Notes: generated from the sequence alone by a model not told the origin. A stretch of 61,025 nt of DNA from Metabacillus idriensis (GCF_009674765.1 NZ_WKKF01000015.1:1-61025); one strand, 5' to 3'. Shown: positions 1 through 9,095, numbered from the stretch's first letter. Made by a program: numbers and translations.

Positions 1-368
1 TGTTTTTCTACCGAAAAAAATTCTTCAGTTAAAACCTTGTTCGTTACCTCGTTATATTTTTGCAGGAACTTCCACAAAGTTCTTCGAATGGATTGCACCC
101 ACTCTAATTTGAAAGATAATGGAATTGCATGTGTGGCCCAAGCTATACCTTCTTGTATAGCAAATGATTGAAGTTCTTGTTCTTTACCCTCAATAATGTA
201 TTGAATCAGCAGATGGGCATTATTTATCAGGTCAATATTACCGACCGTTAAAATTTCTTCAATTTTTTCTTTCACATTAAACGCTTCGTTTAATAATGAA
301 TCTTCAAAATTCTCTTTATTCTCTTGGATGAATTCCAGTAATTTATATGATTCTAGTGAACCCTTCAT
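1..368 (-). CDS. Partial helical sensor-type protein, N-terminal part (cut by window edge)
   Basis: The reading frame runs from an ATG at 368 down to the window edge without a stop, giving about 122 residues. AAAGGGGG lies 9 bases before the ATG, a strong ribosome site. The protein is all-helical in character, starting MKGSLESYKLLEFIQENKEN, with conserved-looking patches around IEGKEQEL and EWVQSIRRTLW. This resembles the N-terminal helical sensor domains of RsbR-like stressosome proteins and of some Bacillus histidine kinases. The domain that would decide between them lies outside the window. The assignment is from memory of such domains and is weak; the existence of the gene is well supported by frame and ribosome site. 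Confidence 0.55.
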   Translation of the reverse strand, partial: MKGSLESYKLLEFIQENKENFEDSLLNEAFNVKEKIEEILTVGNIDLINNAHLLIQYIIEGKEQELQSFAIQEGIAWATHAIPLSFKLEWVQSIRRTLWKFLQKYNEVTNKVLTEEFFSVEK

Positions 369-733
369 AATTTTAATCCCCCTTTTAATATGCCTAAATT
401 ACCCTGTTTGTATTATTCTAATACTATAAGCTTCTAATTTAAAGGTAAATTGGAAGTGTCTACATTGGAAATAATTACCGAAAAAGAAATGAGTTTGAGA
501 AAGTTATTAAATTTAATAGGTGTATTCATTTTTTGAGGTTCAGCTTTAATAAGCGTAACAAATCCAATTCCTTCGAATGAATACAAAGTATTTGTTTAAA
601 AATGCGGGATAAATAAAGCATTATCTATTACTTAATTAATTTGAATTAAGGATCTTCAACAAACTGGCGCTTTTCTTCGATAAGACAACATAAATGATAT
701 TCAACAACCGGAGGCGATTATTGAAGAACTGAG
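369..733. other. Intergenic stretch, no gene seen
   Basis: AT-rich sequence between the partial gene at the left edge and the repeat starting at 734. Frames are short and broken on both strands, and I see no ribosome site leading into a plausible protein. It presumably holds the promoter of the leftward gene. Confidence 0.5.
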
Positions 734-763
734 GGAACTCCATATCAAGCTGGAGTTCCTTTT
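734..763 (+). terminator. Terminator-like hairpin
   Basis: GGAACTCC and GGAGTTCC form a perfect 8-bp stem around a 10-base loop, followed by TTTT. It forms the left end of the dispersed repeat described next; a near copy with a longer T run is at 21235-21267. Confidence 0.6.
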
Positions 764-1010
764 CTAGTGTGTTGTAATACACCGGGTAATAAATGGTGTT
801 AAAAATATCACCTCAATTAGCAGGACTTTGTTGAGCAGTAAAGTCCTGCTAATTCCCATGCGATTTGATATGTTAAATATGCACATGAATTACTAGTAAG
901 CCCTTATATATCAACAAAAAAGCATACCAATTCCTTTGCGGATGAGTATGCTAATTGATATGTTATTCACTGTGTTATTTAGCGGTTTGCACCTATCAGC
1001 CGAACCAGTT
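734..1010 (+). repeat. Dispersed intergenic repeat A, copy 1 (long form)
   Basis: This stretch and 21235-21416 share ordered blocks: the AAGCTGGAGTTCC hairpin arm, GTGTTGTAATAC, GGTAATAAATG, CAATTAGC, GCTAATTGATA, and a right end CGGTTTGCACC-TCAGCCGAACC. This copy is longer: it has an internal inverted repeat (AATTAGCAGGACTTT paired with AAAGTCCTGCTAATT at about 814-853) plus about 80 extra bases. No reading frame is conserved between copies, so it is a noncoding element rather than a gene remnant that I can recognise. Confidence 0.7.
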
Positions 1011-1314
1011 AGTCTTTTTTATCGCTGCTCTTTTTCCCCTTAATCTGAATGATTATAAAATTTATTAGATATGGAATCTATGAATTTACAATTAACTAAG
1101 TATTAAACAAGGATAGAAAGCGCTGTACTTAAACATTTTTTAAATAAAATTTAACCTTTGATAGAACCTGATTTTAACCTTCATTCCGTAAGATAAACTT
1201 AAACATGAAAAAGTATAAGGAGGATGAATCATTAAACTATCAGAATAGAAAAGAAATCCTGCATTAAGTACGGAATTTTTATCCATAGACCTAATAAAGA
1301 AAGCAGGGAAAAAT

Positions 1315-2271
1315 ATGAAAATAAAAAAGATAACGGGAAATATTCTATTAATCATAGCAGCAGTTCTCTTTCTTTGGTTTATTTACCATCATGTTATGAC
1401 TAGATTTGAGCAGAAAAAGTACCAAGCATTAGGAGAATTGGTTGAAGTGGATGGAATGAACATGCATGTCTATACAAAGGGTGAAGGTGAAAATACAATT
1501 GTCTTATTAAGCGGTCTGGGGACGGCAGCACCAGTGCTGGATTTTGAACCTTTGATTAATGAGATGGCTAAGAACAACAAAATTGTAGTTGTAGAACCTT
1601 TTGGATATGGCTGGAGTGATTTAACAAATAAGAAGCGGACAGTGGAGAACATAGTGGAAGAATTAAGAACAGCTTTAAAGAATGCTAATATAGAAGGGCC
1701 CTATATATTAATGCCCCACTCCGTTTCCGGAATTTATACGATGTATTACGCCAATAAATATCCAGACGAAATTAAAGGTATAATAGGGATCGATTTAACT
1801 TTGCCGAAAGCCTTGGAGTATTTTAATGAATCTGCGCAAGCTTTCCCCAAGTATATGAGCTTTGCTGCCCGGACTGGGATAGCAAGACTGGCATTATTTA
1901 TTAATCCTAATGATTTCCTCCCAATAGCACACGCAGGAACTTATTCTGAAGAGAATTTAAAGATGACCAAAACCATATCTGCTTGGAAAAGCTATAATCA
2001 AAATGTCGTGAATGAAGCAAATGAATTAAAGAATAACATAAAAAAAACAAATGATATGTCATTTCCTGCAACTATTCCTGTCATGATCTTCACTCCGGAT
2101 AAAAAGGAAGCAAATGAAAAAGGCCGATCCAATAAAACTTTTTATCAAACGCAATTAAGAAACGTTGCTGAAAATAAACTCGTTATTTTAGAAGGGCACC
2201 ACTACCTCCATTGGACGCGGTATAAGGAAATATCCGATTACGTGAATGAATTCATTTATCATTTTGAATAA
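1315..2271 (+). CDS. Membrane-anchored alpha/beta hydrolase
   Basis: A 318-residue protein. Residues 6-24 form one hydrophobic segment after a Lys-rich start (MKIKKITGN), so the enzyme is probably anchored with its catalytic domain outside the membrane. The alpha/beta-hydrolase fold is shown by an oxyanion region (LLSGLGT), a nucleophile elbow PHSVSG with Ser136, an acid candidate in FTPD, and a C-terminal His in EGHHYLHW. Family members hydrolyse esters or amides; the substrate cannot be read from sequence. It stands alone, with a weak GCAGGGA ribosome site. The elbow has Pro where most relatives have Gly, which is tolerated. Confidence 0.85.
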   Translation: MKIKKITGNILLIIAAVLFLWFIYHHVMTRFEQKKYQALGELVEVDGMNMHVYTKGEGENTIVLLSGLGTAAPVLDFEPLINEMAKNNKIVVVEPFGYGWSDLTNKKRTVENIVEELRTALKNANIEGPYILMPHSVSGIYTMYYANKYPDEIKGIIGIDLTLPKALEYFNESAQAFPKYMSFAARTGIARLALFINPNDFLPIAHAGTYSEENLKMTKTISAWKSYNQNVVNEANELKNNIKKTNDMSFPATIPVMIFTPDKKEANEKGRSNKTFYQTQLRNVAENKLVILEGHHYLHWTRYKEISDYVNEFIYHFE

Positions 2272-2477
2272 AGGAAGGTTCTCGTTAATAACAGGCAGCT
2301 TAATTGTTTTTTTAAATGAGAGCATTTTTCCTTACAGTCTGACTTGGCAGGATAACACTCCAACAAAATGATACAATTATGATAATTGATTTTTAAAAGG
2401 GGTAATTAACACACACCACTTAAAATAAACATTCCTTGATAGTTAATGAGAATTACCTTCAAGAAGGAGTTAAGCAT

Positions 2478-5400
2478 TTGAATATTAAATTAAATGAAAA
2501 AATCATTAAAGATAGATGTGGAACTGTCTCCTTCAAAAAAGGAGACTCTTTTTATCGGGGGAATCATGTGACATTTGATCATTATGGTCCGGATGGTTGT
2601 GAAGCCACGGTTACAGGTAAGGAAGATTTTCATGTCGTGATTGAAAAGGATGAGAGCGGAGGCTTTCGGACGAAATGCAGCTGTCCAGCGCTTGCTTCCT
2701 ATCAAAAGGATTGTCAGCATATTGCCGCTGTTTTACTGTCGATTTATGAGCTTCAGCGACAAGGAACAAGTCCTGCTGATTCAAGCGTCAGGCACTCTGA
2801 CTCTTCAACAAATCAAGCACTGACAGAGGGCTTGCTGACCATTTTTAATGATAAACCTATCCGATCAAGCAGACATCAGCTTCATTTTGAAAAAAGACAA
2901 GTACTGGGTGCGGAGTTTGTTTGTAAACCCATTAACATAGCTAAAAACGAAAACTTGTTTGGCATACAACTTAAGATTGGTTCTACACAAGTGCAAAATA
3001 TCCGTCCATTTCTTCGGCAAGTGAAAGAAAGTTTGCCTAACCTTCTTTCCAATTCATTCACGTATGATCCAAATCTTCATTGCTTTCAAAAGGATACAGA
3101 TGCTGTGATTCAGCAGCTCATACAAGTTAGTTATGATGAAAAGGTATATACGGACGAGCTGCCCGGAAAATCAGATTATGAGAGCAATAAGAATATTTTG
3201 CTGATTCCTCCATCTTCATGGGACAGGCTTCGTCCATTACTGGAGAAAGCGCCTAAAGTGAAGCTTGAGTATGACGGGAATATATATAAGGGCCTTAGCT
3301 TAATGAACGAACCACTTTCATTACAGTTTGACTTTTCTGAAGCGGGGGGCAAAGGCTTTCAATTGAAGATCAATGGGCTAAAACAAATGGTTGTACTGAA
3401 TTCATATAGGTATGTTCTATATGAAGGAAAGCTAGTACAGATGAAAAGTGAGGACTGTAAACGTCTTTCAGACCTAAAACAGATGCTGGAAGCTTCAGGA
3501 ACGAATCAAGTTCCGATTCCGCTTGAGCAATTAGAGTTTTTCATGGAAAAAGTGGTGCCAGGTTTGAGAAGACTGGGTAATGTCCAGATCTCTGAAGCCG
3601 TTTCAAAGAAGTTTTTAAAAACACCGTTACTAGCAAAGCTATATTTGGATCGTGTGAAAAATCGCCTGCTGGCGGGACTTGAGTTTCATTATGAAAACTT
3701 TGTTATTAATCCTTTGGAAAGGCGTGAACTTCCTGCAGGCTCTATGCTTATAAGGGATGTGGAGAAAGAGGAAGAGATCCTTGCGCTAATGGAGGATAGC
3801 TTATTTGCCAAGACGGACGGCGGGTATTTTCTGCATAATGAGGAGCTTGAGTATGAGTTTTTGTACCATGCCGTACCCAAATTTCAAAAGCTTGTCCAAC
3901 TATATGCAACTACCGCTGTGAGAAATCGGATTTTCAGACAAAATGCCCGTCCGCAAATTAGGGTGAGGGTCAAAAAAGAGCGGACCAATTGGCTGGAGTT
4001 TAAATTTGAAATGGATGGCATTTCTGAAAAACAGATTCGTGAGGTTCTATTGGCTCTGGAGGAAAAACGCAAGTACTATCGTTTGCGGAATGGATCGCTC
4101 ATGTCGCTTGAGACAAGAGAATTTGAAGAAATCAACCGGTTTCTGAATGCACTGCCGGTCCAAAATGAAAATCTGGAAAGCGGATTGAATTTACCTATTA
4201 TCAATGGACTGCAGCTGCTTGATGCCGCCGATGACCATGCATTCAAGTTAGAAGAATCATTCCTTCAGTTCTTGGAAGACATCCGCAATCCGGGTGGTTT
4301 GGAGTTTGAGGTGCCAAAGGGTTTAGATTCAATCTTGCGGGACTACCAAAAGCAAGGCTATCAATGGATGAAAACACTTGCCGGTTATGGGTTTGGAGGG
4401 ATTCTTGCGGATGATATGGGGCTTGGGAAAACGATCCAAAGCATCACTTACATTCTATCTGAGCTTCCTGACATTCGTAAAAAGAAGCTCCCAGTTCTTA
4501 TTGTTTGTCCATCTTCTTTGACGTATAACTGGCTAAGTGAAATCATGAAATTTGCTCCGGTTTTAGAAGCTGTTGTCATCGATGGCAATAAAACAGAGCG
4601 GTTCGAGATTCAAAAGCACGCAGCGGATATGGATGTTGTCATTACTTCCTATCCGCTGCTGCGCAGGGACATTAATATGTTTGAGAAACAAGCCTTTCAC
4701 ACAGTGTTTTTTGATGAGGCACAGGCATTCAAAAATCCTGTGACACAAACAGCGAGAGCGGTTAAGAAGATAAAGGCAGAAAATGGCTTCGCCCTGACTG
4801 GTACTCCGGTGGAGAATTCACTGGAGGAACTGTGGTCCATCTTTCACGTTGTCTTTCCTGAACTGTTCCTTGGATTAAAGGAGTACAGTAACCTCTCAAG
4901 GAAAAAGATTGCACGAAGGATCCGGCCATTTTTGCTTCGCAGAATAAAAGAGGATGTTCTCGCAGAGCTTCCTGAAAAAATCGAGATGATGGATTCAGTC
5001 GAGCTGACCCCTGAACAAAGGACACTGTACGCTGCTTATTTGGCGAAGCTGCGGCATGATACGCTTAAGCATCTGGACAAAGATAGTCTCAGGAAAAACC
5101 GGATCAAAATTCTGGCTGGTTTGACACGGCTGCGGCAGATTTGCTGTCACCCCGCTTTATTTGTGGATGGCTATAAAGGAAGCTCAGCGAAATTTGAACA
5201 GCTGAAGCAGATTGTAGAGGAATCCAGACTTTCTGGAAGGAGGGTGCTGATTTTCTCCCAGTTTACGAAAATGCTTGAACTTATAGGGAGAGATTTAGCA
5301 GCTCAAGGGATTCCTTTTTTCTATCTGGATGGACAAACTCCATCAAAAGAACGTGTGGAGATCTGCAATCGATTTAATGCAGGCGAGCGTGATTTTTTCC

Positions 5401-5696
5401 TCATTTCCTTGAAGGCAGGCGGAACAGGTCTCAATTTGACTGGCGCTGATACCGTTATCCTCTATGACATTTGGTGGAATCCTGCAGTCGAGGAGCAAGC
5501 AGCAGACCGCGCCCACCGCATTGGCCAAAGGAATTCTGTACAGGTTATTAAGCTTGTCAGCAGAGGGACAATCGAGGAAAAAATGAATGAACTGCAAGAG
5601 AAAAAGAGACAGCTGATTGAAGAAATTATTGATTCTGAGGAGAAAGAGTCTACAGCACTTACCGAGGAGGACATTCGGGAAATATTAATGATATAG
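2478..5696 (+). CDS. SWIM zinc-finger SNF2-family helicase
   Basis: About 1072 residues. The N-terminal SWIM zinc-finger pattern (CSCP at about 67, CQH at about 79) is followed by a long linker domain and then a C-terminal Swi2/Snf2 ATPase: motif I LADDMGLGKT (about 640), DEAQ motif II (about 744), LTGTPVEN, FSQF, GGTGLNLTGAD (about 980) and ADRAHRIGQ motif VI (about 1009). All helicase motifs are intact. Such proteins translocate on double-stranded DNA and remodel DNA or bound proteins; B. subtilis YwqA is the same type. I chose TTG 2478 because AAGGAG lies 8 bases before it. The frame can be opened 14 codons earlier at TTG 2436, but that start has no ribosome site. Monocistronic. Confidence 0.93.
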   Translation: MNIKLNEKIIKDRCGTVSFKKGDSFYRGNHVTFDHYGPDGCEATVTGKEDFHVVIEKDESGGFRTKCSCPALASYQKDCQHIAAVLLSIYELQRQGTSPADSSVRHSDSSTNQALTEGLLTIFNDKPIRSSRHQLHFEKRQVLGAEFVCKPINIAKNENLFGIQLKIGSTQVQNIRPFLRQVKESLPNLLSNSFTYDPNLHCFQKDTDAVIQQLIQVSYDEKVYTDELPGKSDYESNKNILLIPPSSWDRLRPLLEKAPKVKLEYDGNIYKGLSLMNEPLSLQFDFSEAGGKGFQLKINGLKQMVVLNSYRYVLYEGKLVQMKSEDCKRLSDLKQMLEASGTNQVPIPLEQLEFFMEKVVPGLRRLGNVQISEAVSKKFLKTPLLAKLYLDRVKNRLLAGLEFHYENFVINPLERRELPAGSMLIRDVEKEEEILALMEDSLFAKTDGGYFLHNEELEYEFLYHAVPKFQKLVQLYATTAVRNRIFRQNARPQIRVRVKKERTNWLEFKFEMDGISEKQIREVLLALEEKRKYYRLRNGSLMSLETREFEEINRFLNALPVQNENLESGLNLPIINGLQLLDAADDHAFKLEESFLQFLEDIRNPGGLEFEVPKGLDSILRDYQKQGYQWMKTLAGYGFGGILADDMGLGKTIQSITYILSELPDIRKKKLPVLIVCPSSLTYNWLSEIMKFAPVLEAVVIDGNKTERFEIQKHAADMDVVITSYPLLRRDINMFEKQAFHTVFFDEAQAFKNPVTQTARAVKKIKAENGFALTGTPVENSLEELWSIFHVVFPELFLGLKEYSNLSRKKIARRIRPFLLRRIKEDVLAELPEKIEMMDSVELTPEQRTLYAAYLAKLRHDTLKHLDKDSLRKNRIKILAGLTRLRQICCHPALFVDGYKGSSAKFEQLKQIVEESRLSGRRVLIFSQFTKMLELIGRDLAAQGIPFFYLDGQTPSKERVEICNRFNAGERDFFLISLKAGGTGLNLTGADTVILYDIWWNPAVEEQAADRAHRIGQRNSVQVIKLVSRGTIEEKMNELQEKKRQLIEEIIDSEEKESTALTEEDIREILMI

Positions 5697-5744
5697 AAGA
5701 AGTTAAGTGCAGTTCAAATCAATCTGCCAGTTGCTGCTTTATAA

Positions 5745-5865
5745 AAGGCTCTTTTCATAAATATTGTTGCATTTAGACAAGGTGTCTATAACTATTAGTG
5801 GATTGCAGCGGAAAGGAACGGACAACATTTTAATAAAAAACAAAAATATATGCGAAAACAGCCTT
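5745..5865 (+). repeat. MITE-like repeat C, copy 1 (short form)
   Basis: The left end AAGGCTCTTTTCATAAATATTGTT and the reverse complement of the right end (AAGGCTGTTTTCGCATATATTGTT) match over about 24 bases with few differences, so the element has terminal inverted repeats. ATAA flanks both sides (5741-5744 and 5866-5869), a possible target duplication. The central block GTGGATTGCAGCGGAAAGGA-ACGGACAAC recurs in the copies at 25004, 41165, 44496 and 57055. No protein is encoded. Confidence 0.85.
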
Positions 5866-5941
5866 ATAAAATGTTGTAACTGTACCGATTCTCATTAGGC
5901 TAAAAATCGTTTTCTTCCATTATGTCATTTAGAATTTAAGT

Positions 5942-5968
5942 ACATTCCCTTTACAAGTGCATAGGATA
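5942..5968 (+). promoter_or_regulatory. Possible sigma-K/sigma-E-type sporulation promoter
   Basis: CATAGGATA at 5960-5968 fits the mother-cell -10 pattern CATANNNTA, with ACA at 5942-5944 fifteen bases upstream as a candidate -35. It lies 31 bases before the start of the Tyr-rich cupin gene. These patterns are short and occur by chance, so this is suggestive only. Confidence 0.35.
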
Positions 5969-5998
5969 TTTTTATAAACTGTGAAGGGATTGTGAAAA

Positions 5999-6835
5999 AT
6001 GCACTATGCTCCTTATATGTATTCTTATCAGTATCCATATCAATACCCATATTATGTGAATGGGCCAATGAATAACTATGGGAGAAAATCTGTTTACTGG
6101 GCGTATCCTAATGAGATCATGCATGCAAACAGCTTTGATTCTATTCGCTCTTCAGGCGGAGCTGGAAATATTTTATTAACAGATTACGGACCAAATCCAT
6201 TTACCGTAAATATCAATGAAGCAACGAAGCAAAACAATACTTATCGTACAGCTTTATGGACAGGAACCCATTTACAAGTGACTTTAATGAGTCTCAATGC
6301 TGGTGAAGATATCGGTTTGGAAATGCATCCTGACGTTGATCAATTTCTGCGGATTGAACAAGGCCAGGGAATCGTACAAATGGGCAAGAGTAAAAATGAC
6401 TTAAATTTTAAAAGAAATGTTTATGATGATGATGCGATATTCATACCTGCGGGAACATGGCATAATCTAACCAATACAGGTAATGTTCCGCTGAAACTTT
6501 ACTCGATCTATGCTCCTCCTAACCATCCATTTGGCACTGTTCATGTCACCAAAGCAGATGCAGTGGCTGCAGAAGAAGGAAGCGGTCATAGCAATGGAAA
6601 TACAGCTGTTTTTGGCAGGACTCCAGATGAATGGGTACAGTACACGGAATTTTTGGTAAATGAAGGGTTAGAGGACGTTAAAAGAGGAATAAATGCTACA
6701 CACATTCTTCAAGAATTTATTTTAATGGGAGTTCTTGTAGGGAAGGGGTATTCCCCTGAAAAAGCATATGAAACAGTTGAAGAATGGGAACGGACAGGAG
6801 AATCCAAACTTCTTCAGCAAAGCAAAAAGATGTAA
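5999..6835 (+). CDS. Cupin-domain protein with Tyr/Pro-rich N-terminus, possibly spore-associated
   Basis: A 278-residue protein. The first 30 residues are dominated by Tyr, Pro and Gln repeats (YSYQYPYQYPYY), typical of spore-coat-like proteins. Residues about 90-180 form a cupin barrel: HLQVTLMSLNAGEDIGLEMH, then D-QFLRIEQGQG and later FIPAGTWHN, supplying candidate metal-binding His and Glu residues. The C-terminal 80 residues are helical (ATHILQEFILMGVLVGKGYSPEKAYETVEEWE). Start ATG 5999 follows GAAGGGA. The possible sporulation promoter at 5942-5968 and the coat-like N-terminus fit a role in sporulating cells, which is inference. A terminator follows directly. Confidence 0.8.
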   Translation: MHYAPYMYSYQYPYQYPYYVNGPMNNYGRKSVYWAYPNEIMHANSFDSIRSSGGAGNILLTDYGPNPFTVNINEATKQNNTYRTALWTGTHLQVTLMSLNAGEDIGLEMHPDVDQFLRIEQGQGIVQMGKSKNDLNFKRNVYDDDAIFIPAGTWHNLTNTGNVPLKLYSIYAPPNHPFGTVHVTKADAVAAEEGSGHSNGNTAVFGRTPDEWVQYTEFLVNEGLEDVKRGINATHILQEFILMGVLVGKGYSPEKAYETVEEWERTGESKLLQQSKKM

Positions 6836-6876
6836 AAGATTCTGTTAATAGAAATAAATGATTAAAAAATTGTAAA

Positions 6877-6906
6877 GGGTTTTGCCGAATCGGCAAACCC
6901 TTTTTA
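6877..6906 (+). terminator. Rho-independent terminator after the cupin gene
   Basis: GGGTTTTGCCG and CGGCAAACCC form a GC-rich stem followed by TTTTTATTTT. Confidence 0.9.
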
Positions 6907-7034
6907 TTTTTACACACAAAATGTTATATCTGCAATCATGGACACTTTATGGAGGAGAAATGCTCTTTATTATAGAAGTGATGGGTATAGAAAAAATCGG
7001 TTTTTACTAATGTGCTGTTTTTATAAATGATAAC

Positions 7035-7505
7035 TTGAACCGAATTGAATTACTTTTAAAAGTGCTCGATTCAACGTTTGATAAGGAGAGCTGGTATGCT
7101 CCGCTTAAACATGCAATGGAAGGAATCACAGCAGAACAAGCAAGTTGGTGACCCCCTGAAGAGGCAGCTAAAACAATCTGGGAGAATGTTAATCATCTCA
7201 TTTATTACAAAGAGAGGCTTGCCGCAAACATGGAAGGCCGTGACTGGACACTAAATCTCAGCGGGGACGAAAACTTCTATCTCACCGAACAATCAAATGA
7301 CGAGAAGGATTGGAAAAAAGTCGTTGAACGAGCTGTAAACGCTCATCGCAATTTAAGAAAGATCCTAAGTGAAACTTCCGTTGAAGAACTTGACCAAAAT
7401 GGTCTTGAAGGGAAACTGCTGGATATCTTTCTTCACGACGCATATCATACGGGTCAAATGATTCAAATCAGAAAAATGCAGGGGTCGTGGCCATCCCATC
7501 GCTGA
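7035..7505 (+). pseudogene. DinB-family protein interrupted by an in-frame stop
   Basis: One reading frame from about 7035 to 7505 encodes a DinB/YfiT-type four-helix protein: NRIELLLKVLDSTF, WYAPLKHAMEGI, ENVNHLIYYKERL, and near the end LHDAYHTGQM, which holds the metal-binding His pair. A TGA at 7149-7151 sits where relatives have a codon between Trp and Pro-Pro (QASW-stop-PPEEA). A single C-to-T change from CGA would explain it. No frameshift is present. The only open ATG after the stop (7230) has no ribosome site and would lose the first helices. I see no clear start or ribosome site at the upstream end either. Either a recent pseudogene or a sequencing error. Confidence 0.75.
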
Positions 7506-7601
7506 TTCGTATGTATAAACAGTTTGTTTTAGTGAATGAAATGATTATTTAACCACAATAAAATTGATTGAGGTACTTCCCCGACCTTTAATTTTGCCCA
7601 T

Positions 7602-7659
7602 AAAAAAACTGCACCTCCAAATGTTAGATCATGTCTAACATTTGGGGTGCAGTTTTTTT
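7602..7659. terminator. Long bidirectional terminator
   Basis: A long inverted repeat: AAAAAAACTGCACCTCCAAA continues through TGTTAGA and pairs with TCTAACATTTGGGGTGCAG then TTTTTTT. The stem is about 20 bp with at most one mismatch, flanked by A and T runs, so it can stop transcription from both sides. It separates the broken DinB gene from the leftward lipoprotein gene. Confidence 0.9.
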
Positions 7660-7660
7660 A

Positions 7661-7942
7661 TCAGTCATCTTTTCTGTCTGGATCATTCATATCTTCCGGA
7701 TCTTCAATTGGATCCTCTGGGTCTGGATCTGAATCTTTTTCATCATCTTTATTCATTGTATCATTTTCATCTACACCTGGTGCTTCATCATTTCCATTCT
7801 CATTTTCATCCATGCCGGGTTCTTCCTCATTTTGTTCTTCTTCAGGCGGTGCCGGATCCTGATCATCATTCGTGGCACACCCAGCAAGAAGGAAAGCTGA
7901 GACCAATACACCCATAAGCAGTGATAACCATTTTTTATACAT
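7661..7942 (-). CDS. Small acidic lipoprotein
   Basis: A 93-residue protein with a signal peptide (MYKKWLSLLMGVLVSAFLLAG) ending in a clear lipobox LLAGC, so Cys22 is the predicted lipidated residue. The mature part is low-complexity and almost entirely Asp, Glu, Asn and Pro. Such tails are common in Bacillus lipoproteins annotated only as hypothetical; they may bind cations or act as spacers. Nothing in the sequence gives a function. The ORF on the opposite strand over the same bases is an artefact of this biased composition. It ends at the long bidirectional terminator. Confidence 0.75.
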   Translation of the reverse strand: MYKKWLSLLMGVLVSAFLLAGCATNDDQDPAPPEEEQNEEEPGMDENENGNDEAPGVDENDTMNKDDEKDSDPDPEDPIEDPEDMNDPDRKDD

Positions 7943-8103
7943 AATAAAACTCCTTTCTATTTACATTGTTTTTACTATTTCCAGATCCGATAGAACTTAT
8001 GTAGACAAACCGCAAGAATAATGAAATCTGTCATTTATATTCATAAAAACCATAGATGAGGAAAATCTAACAAAAATAGGATGGAAAGAAAGGGACTGGA
8101 AAT

Positions 8104-8361
8104 ATGAAAGAAACACTGGAAACGATTGAGCATTTTTTTACTGAGCATCTTTCTGCGCCGCATAAAATTCCTTCAGTTGAACCTGATGATGACGGTTACA
8201 GGGCAGTGGTTGAAATTATTGAGGAAAAAGAATATATGAGAAAATACGCACGAGATGAAATGGTAGGCGTTTATGAGGTGAAGCTAAACCGCGAAAATGA
8301 AGTGATTTCTTATTCGCGCATCTATTTAAAGAACAGGGGGGAAACAGGACATTGGGAGTAA
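8104..8361 (+). CDS. gvpO: Gas vesicle protein GvpO/GvpR family
   Basis: An 85-residue protein, the first gene of the gas-vesicle cluster. The segment GYRAVVEIIEEKEYMRK-(6 residues)-MVGVYEVKLN-ENEVISYSRIYLK is the conserved core of the GvpO family, called GvpR in Bacillus megaterium. GvpO proteins are accessory factors needed for vesicle formation in haloarchaea. The ATG follows GAAAGAAAGGGACTGGAAAT. The stop codon overlaps the start of the next gene, so the two are translationally coupled. Confidence 0.85.
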   Translation: MKETLETIEHFFTEHLSAPHKIPSVEPDDDGYRAVVEIIEEKEYMRKYARDEMVGVYEVKLNRENEVISYSRIYLKNRGETGHWE

Positions 8362-9095
8362 GTTCAGAAAAAAATGGATTGTATGTATTTTGCATCGCTG
8401 AGAATAAGAGCAGGAAATCAGAGAGCATTTATTTTGCAGGCAAGGAACGTGATTTGATTTTCCTGCCTTATCGGGAAATGGTTCTTGCAGCTGCAGTGGT
8501 TCCTCTCAATCTGCGTCCGTTAAAAGAAAACCTGCTTATGCACCAGAAGGTTATTGGCTCTCTTTTAGAAACAAGTGATACTGTCTTTCCGTTTAGCTTC
8601 GGACATGTGATCAGGTCAAATAAGGAAGCAGCCTCTCTGCTGCAGCGTCTATATCCTCAGCTTAAAAATATGTCCCCGCTAATCAGAGGGAAAATAGAAG
8701 TTGGACTGAAAGTGATCGGTAAAAAGGATTGGCTATTAAAAAAGCTGGGAGAAGCACAATCCGGGCTGAGCGGGGGGCCAACAAGCACCAAGGAGCGTAT
8801 AAAACTAGGTGAAATGGCTGAACACTTTTTTCTGAAAGTAAGGAAACAGTTTGATCTGAATCTTCATCAAAAACTTTCATCTGCTGCTGATCAATCCAGA
8901 CTGAACAGCATTTTAACCGAAACCATGCTGCTGAATGCTTCTTACTTAATCAAAAAAGAGGAGGAAGCAGCCTTCGATCGTCTAGTGGAAAGTCTGTGTG
9001 AACCTTTGAAGGATCAAGCTGACTTTATCTATACAGGGCCTTGGCCAGCATATAATTTTGTTGACATCAGGCTTAAGGAGGAAAAAAGCTCATGA
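8352..9095 (+). CDS. gvpF: Gas vesicle protein GvpL/GvpF family (GvpF)
   Basis: A 247-residue GvpF/L protein. Typical features are the LPYREMVLAAAVVPLNLRP stretch, HQKVIGSLLETSDTVFPFSFGHV, and the family's C-terminal signature TGPWPAYNFVDI. GvpF binds the shell protein and is thought to help nucleate assembly. The start is TTG 8352, inside the last codons of gvpO. Only 743 bases separate it from gvpG, which it overlaps by 4 bases. The tail signature is shared with the second family member at 9412, so both copies appear intact. Confidence 0.9.
   Translation: MGVSSEKNGLYVFCIAENKSRKSESIYFAGKERDLIFLPYREMVLAAAVVPLNLRPLKENLLMHQKVIGSLLETSDTVFPFSFGHVIRSNKEAASLLQRLYPQLKNMSPLIRGKIEVGLKVIGKKDWLLKKLGEAQSGLSGGPTSTKERIKLGEMAEHFFLKVRKQFDLNLHQKLSSAADQSRLNSILTETMLLNASYLIKKEEEAAFDRLVESLCEPLKDQADFIYTGPWPAYNFVDIRLKEEKSS

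Noticed and set aside
2436-2477. 14 extra N-terminal codons of the SNF2 helicase (TTG 2436)
   Set aside because: No ribosome site before TTG 2436, while AAGGAG precedes TTG 2478 with good spacing. The extra residues contain the ribosome site itself.
7642-7917. His/Leu-rich and Ser-rich rightward ORFs opposite the acidic lipoprotein
   Set aside because: They are antisense images of the Asp/Glu-rich lipoprotein tail; the leftward protein has a signal peptide and lipobox.
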